Below the pieces are notes generated by a model that was not told where the DNA came from, made no database searches, and saw nothing but the letters and a program-made list of their open reading frames with translations. From assembly GCA_964035015.1 (NCBI GenBank), contig OZ036010.1, positions 8,580,173-8,644,172 on the forward strand: a stretch of DNA of 64,000 nt. Direction: 5' to 3'. The stretch comes from Corallium rubrum (Eukaryota > Cnidaria > Anthozoa > Scleralcyonacea > Coralliidae). The position numbers and the translations under genes were made by a program. This document shows positions 1 to 10,706 of this stretch, piece by piece. Position 1 is the stretch's first letter; the number at the start of each line of letters is the position of its first letter.

Positions 1-132
1 GCAAGAAGCATTGTGTAATTTTTATATTGTATAAAACAAATAGATTCCATTTTTTTGTTGTCTGTTCAGTTATAGATGCACATATAAATATGCACGTTAA
101 AAAAGGAAAAACAAAAATAACATAACAAACAC

Positions 133-182
133 CCCACCCCCCCCCCCCCCCCCGAAAAAAAAAAAAAAAAAAGAAAAAAAGA
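133..182. repeat. poly-C / poly-A low-complexity tract
   Basis: A run of C is followed directly by a run of A, with more A/C-rich sequence to about 235. No coding signal is present. Homopolymers of this kind are prone to sequencing length error. Confidence 0.9.
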
Positions 183-436
183 CAACCCCCAAAACCCCCC
201 CAAAAAAACAAAAAACAAAACAAAACAAAAAGGATCACAAAGAAATTCTATTAACAAAGGTTTTTAAAAAGACTGTTTAACGTCCATGAAAATTAATAAC
301 CTAGTTCTGGCCAGAGTAATCGCGTCCATCGAATTTCCGGGATGCACGAGGCGACCTGCGCGAGGACGAAACTTCAAAGGTTCCGACGCGAGTGCCTGTT
401 CATTTCCTATTCTGTGACAATGGTACGTAATTGCAA

Positions 437-571
437 TTAACACCTACTGTCACTATACTTACCCGTATGGATGGTTACTGTAGGCGCAGACATGCATGTT
501 TAAGAGTTTCCAGCCGTTGTTCGGTTACTTGGATACAGGTCTAGGGCCATGTAATGATCCGCCTTGACCTG
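437..571 (+). repeat. dispersed direct repeat, copy 1
   Basis: About 135 bp beginning TTAACACCTACTGT and ending GCCTTGACCTG recur almost unchanged 360 bp downstream (797-930). Copy 1 carries a short extra CATG. There is no ORF of note. The 225 bp between the copies (572-796) and the sequence from 183 to 436 show no recognisable gene. Confidence 0.85.
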
Positions 572-796
572 ATCACAACGATTATTTCGGTGGAAGTTAG
601 ATTAATGGGTGGGATGGAGGGCACAGATTTTCCTCTCTTGCTGTCTTCTTTAGTTATCGACTACGCAGAATAACGGCTCTATCAAGCTGGCTCTCCAGAG
701 CGTACATCTGAGAGTTCTCGTCTCTTTAATAGACTTGCTATCGCCCCATGCCCTGCGCGTTTCTTTGTTGTTAATCTTCGTTATGAGTAACCTCAT

Positions 797-930
797 TTAA
801 CACCTACTGTTACTATACTTACCCGTATGGATGGTTACTGTAGGCGCAGACATGTTTAAGAGTTTCCAGCCATTGTTCGGTTACTTGGATACAGGCGTAG
901 GGCCATGTAATGGTCCCCAGCCTTGACCTG
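797..930 (+). repeat. dispersed direct repeat, copy 2
   Basis: Second copy of the 437-571 repeat in the same orientation, with a few substitutions and one 4-bp indel. It could be a tandemly duplicated fragment of a mobile element; no TIR or tail is visible. Confidence 0.85.
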
Positions 931-1152
931 TCCACCAAACGTGATATCCACCACACAAAATCAGAAGCTTCAAAACATTTTCCAGGACGCATTTTTTCAA
1001 CGTGTCATTCTTCAATACCGCTTTTTAGTAATTAGCTATTTCCCAAAAGAGCAGGTTACTGGGTTAGAGTTGAGACCGCAAAGCATGTTGGGAACGTTTG
1101 GAAGGACAACAATGGCTGCAATGCAAATGGGCTGTCGGAGTGTCGGTGTCCT

Positions 1153-1442
1153 CTAATTTATTAAATGAATAATGTCCATATCAACAGAAAGTATTTCACT
1201 GAGTGAGGAAGACATTCCACGAGCTAAAATTCCACGGGAATCAGTAGAAGAATGCACTGTTGTCCAGTTAAGAAGATGCCGACATGCCGTGTCGTATCTT
1301 GCCTTTTTCTTCGGTGAAGCTATCGCATCTTCAACTGAACGTTGTGTGAGTTCTCTTTTAGGTGTCTTATTGATCCAAGGAAATATCGTAGGTAAATGAT
1401 TACGACTCAATTTTTCTCCTCCTTCGAAGTGAGCCGAACAAA
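1153..1442 (-). CDS. terminal exon of a THAP-domain protein (partial)
   Basis: The minus-strand exon follows an acceptor at 1443-1444 (ATTCAAG). It opens with VCSAHFEGG and continues to LPTIFPW, the second half of a THAP zinc finger: the CxxH pair (C-S-A-H) and the closing P-TIFPW block. A basic tail (SPKKKARY) and a stop follow. The first half of the finger, with the CxxC, must lie on an upstream exon that I cannot place. THAP domains bind DNA and occur in host transcription regulators and in P-element-type transposases; the sequence does not decide between these. The reading frame stays open beyond 1442, but only as an antisense shadow of the plus-strand exon at 1520-1915. Confidence 0.6.
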
Positions 1443-1519
1443 CTTGAATGACGTCTGACTTCTTAAGTGTTTTGTTCCTTAGAATATGTTCATATGTTTT
1501 TCTATTAATTATATTGCAG

Positions 1520-1915
1520 GAAGTTGTAGACAAGTGGTTAACGTACACTGGATATCGTCTGGGAGAAGTGTCCGCACTCGCAAAATGGGTGCGGGACACC
1601 CCGGGTGAGGATTTCATTGCCAAATTAGATACATTCAAAGGTGACCGAGAAACAGCGTTTGGAGAAGCGCTTGCAGTCGACCAAAGATCATTCCCTGAGC
1701 ATACGAAAGATATTTTTGTCAAATGCGTGACCCTTTGTATTGGCGGTTCTGGTGTTCCGAAGAAAGCCCTGTTTCGCATGTATAAGATGCCACTCGAGCG
1801 GCTGCCTTGGACCCTTCTCAAGATGACATCTGATTGCATAGAGGCAGTGTCACCACAAGCCCAGTTTGTTTTAACCGAGTTCGTGAGAGGCGATGTGTCT
1901 CTATTGGTGGAGGTG
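1520..1915 (+). CDS. internal coding exon, unidentified protein
   Basis: A 396-nt block (132 codons) is bounded by an acceptor (ATTATATTGCAG) and a strong donor (GTAAGT), both in phase 0. It begins EVVDKWLTYTG and ends near GDVSLLVEV, with a hydrophilic, mixed-helix composition typical of a globular domain. Frame continuity and consensus splice sites make a real exon likely. I do not recognise the family. Flanking exons are not evident, and downstream sequence is a hairpin repeat. It lies 77 bp from the oppositely oriented THAP exon, so the two genes are convergent or interleaved, or one is a relic. Confidence 0.55.
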
Positions 1916-1965
1916 GTAAGTTCATCCTTGTTTGTTCTTTCAATTTTAATCGTTAAGGATGTAAT

Positions 1966-2090
1966 ATATCATACACGAGGAAGAGGATATCCAAACACCG
2001 AGACTTTTGTTGAAAACCGAGGCGAAGCCGAGCTTTTTGAACAAATTTTGAAGTGTTTGGAATCCTGATGAAACACCGAGTGTATGATAT
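1966..2090. mobile_element. hairpin MITE with GAGGCGAAGCCGAG core
   Basis: ATATCATACAC at the left is mirrored by GTGTATGATAT at the right, with an inner inverted pair around GAGGCGAAGCCGAG. The same core and following sequence recur at 36484-36780, and a decayed form lies near 42770. Non-coding fold-back element. Confidence 0.6.
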
Positions 2091-2273
2091 AGCTTCTCAA
2101 ACAAATAGTATTTTAAGAGAAAATCGAGGCGAAAGTTGGCTTAATATATGTAATTTCTAAATTTTATTTGTCCAAACCGCCGTCTCGGTATATTTCCTTT
2201 GTTTTCGGCTCGTGGATTATTAATGAATTATTAAAGAGTTTGAGAAGATTCGTTGAAATATCCAACATGTAGA

Positions 2274-2376
2274 AGATATGGATTTTATGTTCGAGTGGCA
2301 AGGACAATATCTCACGAGTGAGCACAGCGAACGAGTGAGATATTGCTCTTGCCACGAGAACATAAATTCCATATCT
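2274..2376. repeat. 103-nt near-perfect hairpin
   Basis: AGATATGG...GTGGCAA...ATATCTCAC pairs with GTGAGATAT...TTGCCAC...CCATATCT around a short loop. It sits in a repeat stretch (2091-2910) with another small hairpin near 2678-2725 (GTGAAATA...TATTTCAC). No gene is seen in that stretch. Confidence 0.65.
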
Positions 2377-2910
2377 TTGAGCGACCGTGTAATGTTCTAT
2401 TTGTTATATGGACAATGAAATTATGCGCGGAAGTGATGTTGATAAACTGAGTTTAATGCAAAAACTACAACCGCTTGACCTAAAGCTTTTAGAAAATACA
2501 AATGAAAAATACGACAGCTTCTTCGAATACGTCATTTTACGTTAATAAACGGAATGAAGAGAAGTTACTGGCTCAAATTTACTAGATTCGAAACTTAAGG
2601 CGTAAATTTTGACTTGTCGATATGTCACTCGCGAGCGTTACATACGAGAAATAACGCCACTTGGTTCCCGTATGTAGTGAAATATGGATTCTACGAGGGA
2701 TAGAATCTTATTTCACCAAAATACTCACCGCGCGCTCAATTTTTGAGTTTTGTCTCTCACATTTGGCAAGCACAATGATAGCCTAAATCACTGCAGAAGC
2801 TAATAATTTAACAAAAATTCTACACACTTAAACGCCAAGAGATAGCGACGGTTCTGGTTTCACTCAGAAGCTTCCAAAACATCATATTTCTCATCTCAAA
2901 TGATCAAAGA

Positions 2911-3699
2911 CCAAAACCGTGTTCGCATTTTTTGACAGGTAGTATCACAGGGAGCCCATTTTGGCAGAGCGTGGGCACCTGTGGCACACTCGATCGTGGT
3001 GTGTTTAGGAAAATAATAAAGCGATGAAACACGAATTCTTCCTTGTTTTGAACATCGTTTTAAGCGCCTATAGGTATTAAAATTGTAAGACAATTGAGCG
3101 AAGTAGTTGTGATAATGATTCATTTATCAAAATATAATCAAAATGAGGCAAAATCTCACCTTTTAGCCGTGATTTTGCAGCTAAATTACATATCGTATTT
3201 TCGAGAGATGTGTTCCGCAAGTAGCTAGGACACTACATCATCGTTGAAGCTTTCGGATAAAGCGGAAAGTCTCAGGATTATTGATTTATTGCACATTGAT
3301 CTGACTCTGAGTTTCAGTCGGTTTCAGTATTCCAACGGTGGCTCCCGACGATACGACCTGGCTACTTGCGGAACACATTCCACGTTGAACGTTTGGTGTT
3401 TCATCCCTTATATTTTTTCCTCTCCCTCCCCCCTTTCCCCCCGTTTTTTCCCTTTTTTCCGCCTTATTCCCGCTTCCGGTAACCGTTTTTCGTTTTTCTA
3501 AATCCCCTGCCACAGTCCCCCGCGCGTCTTTCGAGTCTGCCACAGGTGCCCACGCGCTGCCAAGATGGGCTCCCTGTGGTAGTATTTGCTTTGATATTAA
3601 GCAGGCAAGTTGACTCATCTTGATTTGGTAAAAACGATAGAAGATATGCATATTATTGGGAAAATATTGCACTAAATCTAAAATGCGAACACGGTTTTA
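2911..3699. mobile_element. imperfect fold-back element
   Basis: AAAACCGTGTTCGCATTT (2913-) and its complement near 3680-3697 form the outer ends. Inside them, the block TGGGCACCTGTGGCA (about 2970) is mirrored at 3536-3590, and GTGTTCCGCAAGTAGCTAGG (3209-) is mirrored at 3357-3380. All pairs share a centre near 3275. The right arm has about 90 bp extra. No transposase ORF was seen; long reading frames here are fortuitous. Confidence 0.6.
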
Positions 3700-4710
3700 T
3701 TCCTTTACTGTTGTTCAACATTGTGGCAAAGTTTGGAAAGAATTGGATAAAACGCAAGCCGCCGATATCTATTTTTGTAGAGGGAATTGGCAAAATTTCT
3801 TTCTCTGTAAAAGAGGATAAAAGATTTGGCGGGGTTTTGCCCTTTTCTGTCATTTCCCCCTTGGACCGTAAACCAATCAGACACAACTCTACCTTATAAT
3901 GTTTTCTCCCCGATCAAATGATGAGAGAAACCTGATAGGAACGCTTCTTTTCAGATTTCTTGCTTCTTGCAGCTTTTCGTTACATGTAAATTGAAGCGAT
4001 ACCCGTGGGGGTTTTTTAAATAAAGATGATGATGATGATGTTGTTCCTGAACCAATGTCATTATCCGCCAGCGCTTGTCTTTCGTTCGCAAGTTCGCAGC
4101 GAAATCCTTTTTCTTCAAAACAACAAACCACGACAAGATATTCAAAGATTATTAGGAGCGTGACTAGTTATAAACTAAAAATTGTGTTAACGTGATGATC
4201 AGGCCTATTGATGCGTAAGGCTTCTTTAAGTTTAAGTGAAAACACAGATTTAGCGGAGTCAAAAGTTTTGAAACATGATTGACACCTTGCAAATAATTGA
4301 TAAACTTGTGGCCCTCAATTAAAACTAGGTTACAAGCTAATAAGAATATGGTATAAATAAGTTAAATACTGAATTAAATATTAATAGAGAGAAATTGTCA
4401 ACAATAAAAAGTACTATTTCGCATTAAATTTTAGCGCTAGCTTTGCGTAAAGTTATAGGTAGAGCATTCCAAATCTCTCGTTTTTCCTTTTAGTGTCTGG
4501 TTGTCGAATTAAAAAATTACTGTATCTAGTGGTTCTTTGATTTAATTAAGGTTACATTATATGATTTCTGATTTCATCATATTTTATCAATTTACATTAA
4601 GAAACTGGAAATCTCTCGATTGCCGTAATTTTTTTTCGAAAATATTAAAAAGCGACCAAGATATAGCCAAAAATGTTCTTCGCGGGTATCGGTAATTAAT
4701 TACCATGTTA
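3700..4710. other. non-genic AT-rich stretch
   Basis: No exon with supported splice sites was found. Only a short GAT microsatellite (about 4027-4041) and AT-rich sequence are visible before the target-site copy at 4711-4716. Confidence 0.6.
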
Positions 4711-4716
4711 TGTATG
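4711..4716 (+). repeat. target-site duplication of palindrome A, left copy
   Basis: TGTATG abuts the first base of the inverted repeat and recurs at 10701-10706 directly after its last base. Confidence 0.75.
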
Positions 4717-4799
4717 AGTAGTAATACCCCCCCATCGAGACTACAAAGGGATGCCGCCTCATTAAATATTCAACTTATTATTTATTCATTCTCCTTTGT

Positions 4800-5095
4800 G
4801 ACGTTCAAACCTTAATCTCATTACGTCATTATGGCTCATGCTCCTATACGACCCTCTAACCCTAATCTCATTACGTCATTATGTCTCGTGCTCCTATATG
4901 ACCCCCTAACCCTAATCTCACTCAACCCCCCGTTATTCACTACGTCATATTCACCCTATTACTTATTCATTCTCAGACTCCTTTAGGATAGTCTAACCCT
5001 AATCTCATTACGTCATTATTTCTCAGACTCCTTTGGGACGTAGTAACCCTAACTTTCCCCCCTAACCCTAGATGTTGCTCAACCCCCCCCCCCCG
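4800..5095 (+). repeat. telomere-like CCCTAA interspersed block (left arm A)
   Basis: Units of about 58 bp combine TAACCCTAATCTCATTACG with a CTCCTATA-type segment. The CCCTAA strand reads 5'->3' inward from the element's left end. Mirrored as TTAGGG at about 10325-10640. Confidence 0.75.
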
Positions 5096-5747
5096 TCATT
5101 CCCGATTGGTCTCCGACTGATTTCCGAAGTTACGTAAAAGGCACTGGACTTATCTCTTTATAACTAATAGAAACCAACTTTCATTTAAACCCTTAACCCT
5201 ACTTATAGTCAACAGTTGTGGGACACGTATACGTACAGAGCATGCGTACAGTAAACTTTAACAAAATAGACGTTCTTTACAAGGAACTAAAGAGAAATTG
5301 ATAGAGACACTTTATATTTTTTTATCTGAAACCTTGTCTCGATGAGTATAGAGAGTTTTGAGCAGCCGAAGTGTCTGAATTGGCAGAGCTCGTATGGACT
5401 TAAATCAATAGCATATGATGAATATTATATTAGGTTTAGAGCCTAAACATTCAATCATCCTAGAATCATTGCTAGCTAAACCCTTCGTTTGTAAGTGAAG
5501 AAATCGTAAGAAGATAGAATGAGGAGTCAATTCTAAAAGCCATAAGAACGTTTTTAAGTGTCGATATATAAACGAAATATTATTTGGCTGCGGGACGGCT
5601 GAGTATCGACTTGAATTAATAGCAACATGAATATTATATTAATTAGAACTTAAACGGCCAAACAGCTCTTTACCCATTTACTTGGAGATATGTGCCGAAT
5701 TGTCGCTTATTTGGCTTTAGTTTATAAGTAAACGATGCCTTGAATGA

Positions 5748-5893
5748 AGAAATCGTTCGGCAAACTGTTCGAAAGACATTGAATCATTTTCTTCAGAGGG
5801 GTTTGCCAGAATATAAACCAAGAAACCGTTCGGCAAGCTGTTCGAAAGACATTGAATCATTTTCTTCAGAGGGGTTTGCCAGAATATAAACTG
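5748..5893 (+). repeat. 73-bp tandem duplication in arm A
   Basis: The block from CCGTTCGGCAAGCTG to GGGGTTTGCCAGAATATA occurs twice in tandem. It is mirrored at about 9525-9670 and duplicated likewise in both arms of element B (about 44215-44352 and 46720-46860). Confidence 0.8.
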
Positions 5894-6159
5894 TCAAGGG
5901 TTAAACGGCTGACTCGGCTATTTTATTAACGTCGTCAAGCATCTTGTTAATGTTGCTACGGCTGATATTTGCGTATTTATGCTCAGTGCACGTGCAGGAG
6001 ACAAAAGAGAAAACTCATTAAAGTTACTAATGACCAAAACATAACCGGATTTGCATATAAGTAGAATATTTAATTCATTTTAGGGGTGATCATGAGTTTT
6101 TTGGGAATAATAAGGGGCCTGAAGAGGTATTAATATATGGGCAAGTTTAGGCGAAAAAG

Positions 6160-6452
6160 TTAGTCTTAGGACTATAGTCTTAGTTTTAGGACTATATAGT
6201 CTTAGTCTTAGGACTATATAGTCTTAGTCTTAGCACTATATAGTCTTAGTATTAGGACTATAGTCTTAGTCTTAGGAATATATAGTCTTAGTCTTAGGAC
6301 TATATAGTCTTAGTTTTAGGACTATAGTCTTAGTCTTACGGACTATAGTCTTAGTCTTTGTCTAAGTCTTAGGACTATAGTCTTAGTCTTAGGACTATAG
6401 TCTTAGTCTTAGGACTATATACTCTTTGGACTATATAGTCTTAGTCTTATAA
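6160..6452 (+). repeat. CTTAGTCTTAGGACTATA minisatellite (left arm A)
   Basis: Short tandem units of TTAGTCTTAGGACTATAtag in variable spacing; CTATATAG cores are self-complementary. Mirror copy at about 8965-9260. Confidence 0.9.
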
Positions 6453-7160
6453 TCACCGCAGGGGTAATCCCCAATCACCCCTGGGGCAACCTCCAAACAC
6501 CCCCGGGACACCCCATGGGGTAGCCCCCAAATTCCCCCGGGGTAACCCTAAACACCCCCTGGGATACCCCCAATCACCACCGGGATACCCCAAACACCCC
6601 TGGGGTAACCGCCAAACACCCCGGGGTGCCCCCAATCACCCCTGGGGTAACCCCCAAACACCCCCGGGATACCCCAATCACCCCAGGGGTAACCCCCAAA
6701 CACCCCTGGGGTAACCCCCAAACACCCCCGGGATACCCCAATCACCCCAGGGGTAACCCCCAAACACCCCAGGGGTAACCTCCAAACACCCCCGGGTACC
6801 CCCAATCACCCATGGGGTAACCCCCAAACACCCCTGGGGTAACCCCCAAACACCCCCGGGATACCCCAATCACCCCAGGGGTAACCCCCAAACACCCCCG
6901 GGGTACCCCCAATCACCCCTGGGGTAACCCCCAAACACCCCCGGGTACCCCCAATCACCCCAGGGGTAACCCCAAACACCCCCGGGGTACCCCCAATCAC
7001 CCCTGGGGTAACCCCCAAACACCCCCGGGTACCCCCAATCACCCCAGGGGTAACCCCAAACACCCCCGGGATACCCCAACCACCCCGGGGGTAACCCCAA
7101 ACACCCCCTGGGGTACCCCATTCACCCCTGGCGTAACCCCAAACACCCCCGAGGATGCTC
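6453..7160 (+). repeat. GGGGTAACCCCCAAACACCCC minisatellite (left arm A)
   Basis: A tandem array of about 40-bp units: CAATCACCCC, then GGGGTAACCCCCAAACACC, then CCGGGATACCCC. It is rich in small palindromes (GGGGTACCCC, CCCGGG, CCCCTGGGG), and one strand has frequent runs of four to five G. Reading frames through it give only Gly/Pro/Val/Trp repeats and are not genes. Confidence 0.9.
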
Positions 7161-7200
7161 CAAACTCCCCCTATCAAGCAGTCATATAGTCATGTAGTCA

Positions 7201-7645
7201 TAATACTAACTAAGAGTATAGTCCTTATCTTCCCATTATCTTCCATTTATCTTTCTTGTCTTCCTTATCTTCCTCTTATCTTCCCATTATCTTCCTCCTC
7301 CTCCTCTTTCTCCTCCTCCTCCTCTTTCTCCTCTTGCTCCTCCTCTTCCCCCCTTCTTTCTTCTCCTCCTCCTCCTCCTCTTCCCCCTCTTTCTTCTCCT
7401 CCTCCTCTTGCTCCTCCTCCTCCTCTTGCTCCTCCTCCTCCTCATTCTCCTCCTCTTGCTCCTCCTCCTCCTCCTCCTCCTCCTCCTCATTCTCCTCCTC
7501 CTCTTCCCCCTCTTTCTTCTCCTCCTCCTCTTGCTCTTCCTCCTCCTCCTCTTGCTCCGCCTCCTCCTCCTCCTCCTCCTCATTCTCCTCCTCCTCTTCC
7601 TCTTCTTCTCCTCCTCCTCTTGCTCCTCCTCCTCCTCCTCACTTG
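7201..7645 (+). repeat. TCC-rich pyrimidine tract (left arm A)
   Basis: TTATCTTCC repeats grade into a long (TCC)n array broken by TTGCTCC, TTTCT and CATTCT. Predicted poly-Ser/Leu/Pro or poly-Arg peptides are low-complexity artefacts. Confidence 0.9.
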
Positions 7646-7775
7646 GACGTTACTTAGACGCCGCCTCTAAATGAATAACTCATGAGTAACTCGTGAGTTG
7701 CTCATTTACTCATGAGTAACTCATTTATTCATGAGTAACTCATGAGTTATTCATTTAGAGGCGGCGTCTAAGTAA
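7646..7775. repeat. central hairpin of palindrome A
   Basis: GACGCCGCCTCTAAATGAA and its complement flank a spacer of about 50 bp made of ATGAGTAACTC repeats. This is the symmetry axis (about 7708). Confidence 0.85.
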
Positions 7776-8225
7776 CGTCCAAGTGAGGAGGAGGAGGAGG
7801 AGCAAGAGGAGGAGGAGAAGAAAGAGGGGGAAGAGGAGGAGGAGAATGAGGAGGAGGAGGCGGAGCAAGAGGAGGAGGAGGAAGAGCAAGAGGAGGAGGA
7901 GAAGAAGGAGGGGGAAGAGGAGGAGGAGAATGAGGAGGAGGAGGAGGAGGAGGAGGAGGAGCAAGAGGAGGAGAATGAGGAGGAGGAGGAGCAAGAGGAG
8001 GAGGAGGAGCAAGAGGAGGAGGAGAAGAAAGAGGGGGAAGAGGAGGAGGAGGAGGAGAAGAAAGAAGGGGGAAGAGGAGGAGCAAGAGGAGAAAGAGGAG
8101 GAGGAGGAGAAAGAGGAGGAGGAGGAAGATAATGGGAAGATAAGAGGAAGATAAGGAAGACAAGAAAGATAAATGGAAGATAATGGGAAGATAAGGACTA
8201 TACTCTTAGTTAGTATTATGACTAC
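7776..8225 (+). repeat. GGA-rich purine tract (right arm A)
   Basis: Mirror of the TCC tract, with slightly different repeat numbers. Confidence 0.9.
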
Positions 8226-8248
8226 ATGACTATATGACTGCTTGATAG

Positions 8249-8962
8249 GGGGAGTTTGGAGCATCCTCGGGGGTGTTTGGGGTTACGCCAGGGGTGAATG
8301 GGGTACCCCAGGGGGTGTTTGGGGTTACCCCCGGGGTGGTTGGGGTATCCCGGGGGTGTTTGGGGTTACCCCTGGGGTGATTGGGGGTACCCGGGGGTGT
8401 TTGGGGGTTACCCCAGGGGTGATTGGGGGTACCCTGGGGGTGTTTGGGGTTACCCCTGGGGTGATTGGGGGTACCCGGGGGTGTTTGGGGGTTACCCCAG
8501 GGGTGATTGGGGGTACCCCGGGGGTGTTTGGGGGTTACCCCTGGGGTGATTGGGGTATCCTGGGGTGTTTGGGGGTTACCCCAGGGGTGTTTGGGGGTTA
8601 CCCCATGGGTGATTGGGGGTACCCGGGGGTGTTTGGAGGTTACCCCTGGGGTGTTTGGGGGTTACCCCTGGGGTGATTGGGGTATCCCGGGGGTGTTTGG
8701 GGGTTACCCCAGGGGTGTTTGGGGGTTACCCCTGGGGTGATTGGGGTATCCCGGGGTGTTTGGGGGTTACCCCAGGGGTGATTGGGGGCACCCCGGGGTG
8801 TTTGGAGGTTACCCCAGGGGTGTTTGGGGTATCCCAGTGGTGATTGGGGGTATCCCAGGGGGTGTTTAGGGTTACCCCGGGGGAATTTGGGGGCTACCCC
8901 ATGGGGTGTCCCGGGGGTGTTTGGAGGTTGCCCCAGGGGTGATTGGGGATTACCCCTGCGGT
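8249..8962 (+). repeat. G-rich minisatellite (right arm A)
   Basis: Mirror of 6453-7160: GGGGTGATTGGGGGTACC and GGGGGTGTTTGGGG units. The plus strand here has dense G-runs compatible with G-quadruplexes. Confidence 0.9.
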
Positions 8963-8964
8963 GA

Positions 8965-9260
8965 TTATAAGACTAAGACTATATAGTCCAAAGAGTATAT
9001 AGTCCTAAGACTAAGACTATAGTCCTAAGACTAAGACTATAGTCCTAAGACTTAGACAAAGACTAAGACTATAGTCCGTAAGACTAAGACTATAGTCCTA
9101 AAACTAAGACTATATAGTCCTAAGACTAAGACTATATATTCCTAAGACTAAGACTATAGTCCTAATACTAAGACTATATAGTGCTAAGACTAAGACTATA
9201 TAGTCCTAAGACTAAGACTATATAGTCCTAAAACTAAGACTATAGTCCTAAGACTAACTT
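8965..9260 (+). repeat. CTAAGACTAAGACTATA minisatellite (right arm A)
   Basis: Mirror of 6160-6452. Confidence 0.9.
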
Positions 9261-10324
9261 TTTCGCCTAAACTTGCCCATATATTAATACCTCTTCAGGC
9301 CCCTTATTATTCCCAAAAACTCATGATCACCCCTAAAATGAATTAAATATTCTACTTATATGCAAATCCGGTTATGTTTTGGTCATTAGTAACTTTAATG
9401 AGTTTTCTCTTTTGTCTCCTGCACGTGCACTGAGCATAAATACGCAAATATCAGCCGTAGCAACATTAACAAGATGCTTGACGACGTTAATAAAATAGCC
9501 GAGTCAGCCGTTTAACCCTTGACAGTTTATATTCTGGCAAACCCCTCTGAAGAAAATGATTCAATGTCTTTCGAACAGCTTGCCGAACGGTTTCTTGGTT
9601 TATATTCTGGCAAACCCCTCTGAAGAAAATGATTCAATGTCTTTCGAACAGTTTGCCGAACGATTTCTTCATTCAAGGCATCGTTTACTTATAAACTAAA
9701 GCCAAATAAGCGACAATTCGGCACATATCTCCAAGTAAATGGGTAAAGAGCTGTTTGGCCGTTTAAGTTCTAATTAATATAATATTCATGTTGCTATTAA
9801 TTCAAGTCGATACTCAGCCGTCCCGCAGCCAAATAATATTTCGTTTATATATCGACACTTAAAAACGTTCTTATGGCTTTTAGAATTGACTCCTCATTCT
9901 ATCTTCTTACGATTTCTTCACTTACAAACGAAGGGTTTAGCTAGCAATGATTCTAGGATGATTGAATGTTTAGGCTCTAAACCTAATATAATATTCATCA
10001 TATGCTATTGATTTAAGTCCATACGAGCTCTGCCAATTCAGACACTTCGGCTGCTCAAAACTCTCTATACTCATCGAGACAAGGTTTCAGATAAAAAAAT
10101 ATAAAGTGTCTCTATCAATTTCTCTTTAGTTCCTTGTAAAGAACGTCTATTTTGTTAAAGTTTACTGTACGCATGCTCTGTACGTATACGTGTCCCACAA
10201 CTGTTGACTATAAGTAGGGTTAAGGGTTTAAATGAAAGTTGGTTTCTATTAGTTATAAAGAGATAAGTCCAGTGCCTTTTACGTAACTTCGGAAATCAGT
10301 CGGAGACCAATCGGGAATGACGGG

Positions 10325-10640
10325 GGGGGGGGGGTTGAGCAACATCTAGGGTTAGGGGGGAAAGTTAGGGTTACTACGTCCCAACGGAGTCTGAGAAATA
10401 ATGACGTAATGAGATTAGGGTTAGACTATCCTAAAGGAGTCTGAGAATGAATAAGTAATAGGGTGAATATGACGTAGTGAATAACGGGGGGTTGAGTGAG
10501 ATTAGGGTTAGGGGGTCATATAGGAGCACGAGACATAATGACGTAATGAGATTAGGGTTAGAGGGTCGTATAGGAGCATGAGCCATAATGACGTAATGAG
10601 ATTAGGGTTTGAACGTCACAAAGGAGAATGAATAAATAAT
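10325..10640 (+). repeat. telomere-like TTAGGG interspersed block (right arm A)
   Basis: ATTAGGGTTAG units alternate with TCATATAGGAGC-type segments; the TTAGGG strand reads 5'->3' towards the right end of the element. Confidence 0.75.
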
Positions 10641-10700
10641 AAGTTGAATATTTAATGAGGCGGCATCCCTTTGTAGTCTCGATGGGGGGGTATTACTACT

Positions 10701-10706
10701 TGTATG
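10701..10706 (+). repeat. target-site duplication of palindrome A, right copy
   Basis: TGTATG, identical to 4711-4716. Confidence 0.75.

Larger units (their letters stand above)
4717..10700. mobile_element. giant palindromic fold-back element A
   Basis: The first base pairs with the last: AGTAGTAATACCCCCCC at the left, GGGGGGGTATTACTACT at the right. The arms are each about 2.95 kb and differ by only a few substitutions and indels, plus expansion differences in the simple tracts. Order from the end inwards: CCCTAA-rich block, about 1.05 kb of unique sequence, CTTAGTCTTAGG minisatellite, G/C-rich minisatellite, TCC tract, central spacer, then the mirror image. No ORF with protein-like composition is present. 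The 6-bp flanking duplication with 5'-AG...CT-3' ends is the signature reported for Polinton/Maverick elements. Whether this is a gene-less derivative of such an element is inference. Confidence 0.75.

Noticed and set aside
66..257. Phe/Gly-rich minus-strand frame at the window start
   Set aside because: Encoded by homopolymer C and A runs.
7155..8264. Poly-Ser/Leu/Pro and poly-Arg/Glu frames in the TCC/GGA tracts (also 45469-46010)
   Set aside because: Trinucleotide repeats read in every frame; no start context or complexity.
6453..8964. Gly/Trp/Pro/Val-rich frames in the G/C minisatellite
   Set aside because: Open only because the repeat lacks stops in several frames at once; the mirror arm gives the same peptides. 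Low-complexity artefact.
4717..10700. Assembly of a chromosome end because of CCCTAA/TTAGGG
   Set aside because: Motifs are single and spaced by other sequence, unique sequence continues on both sides, and a 6-bp duplication bounds the element.
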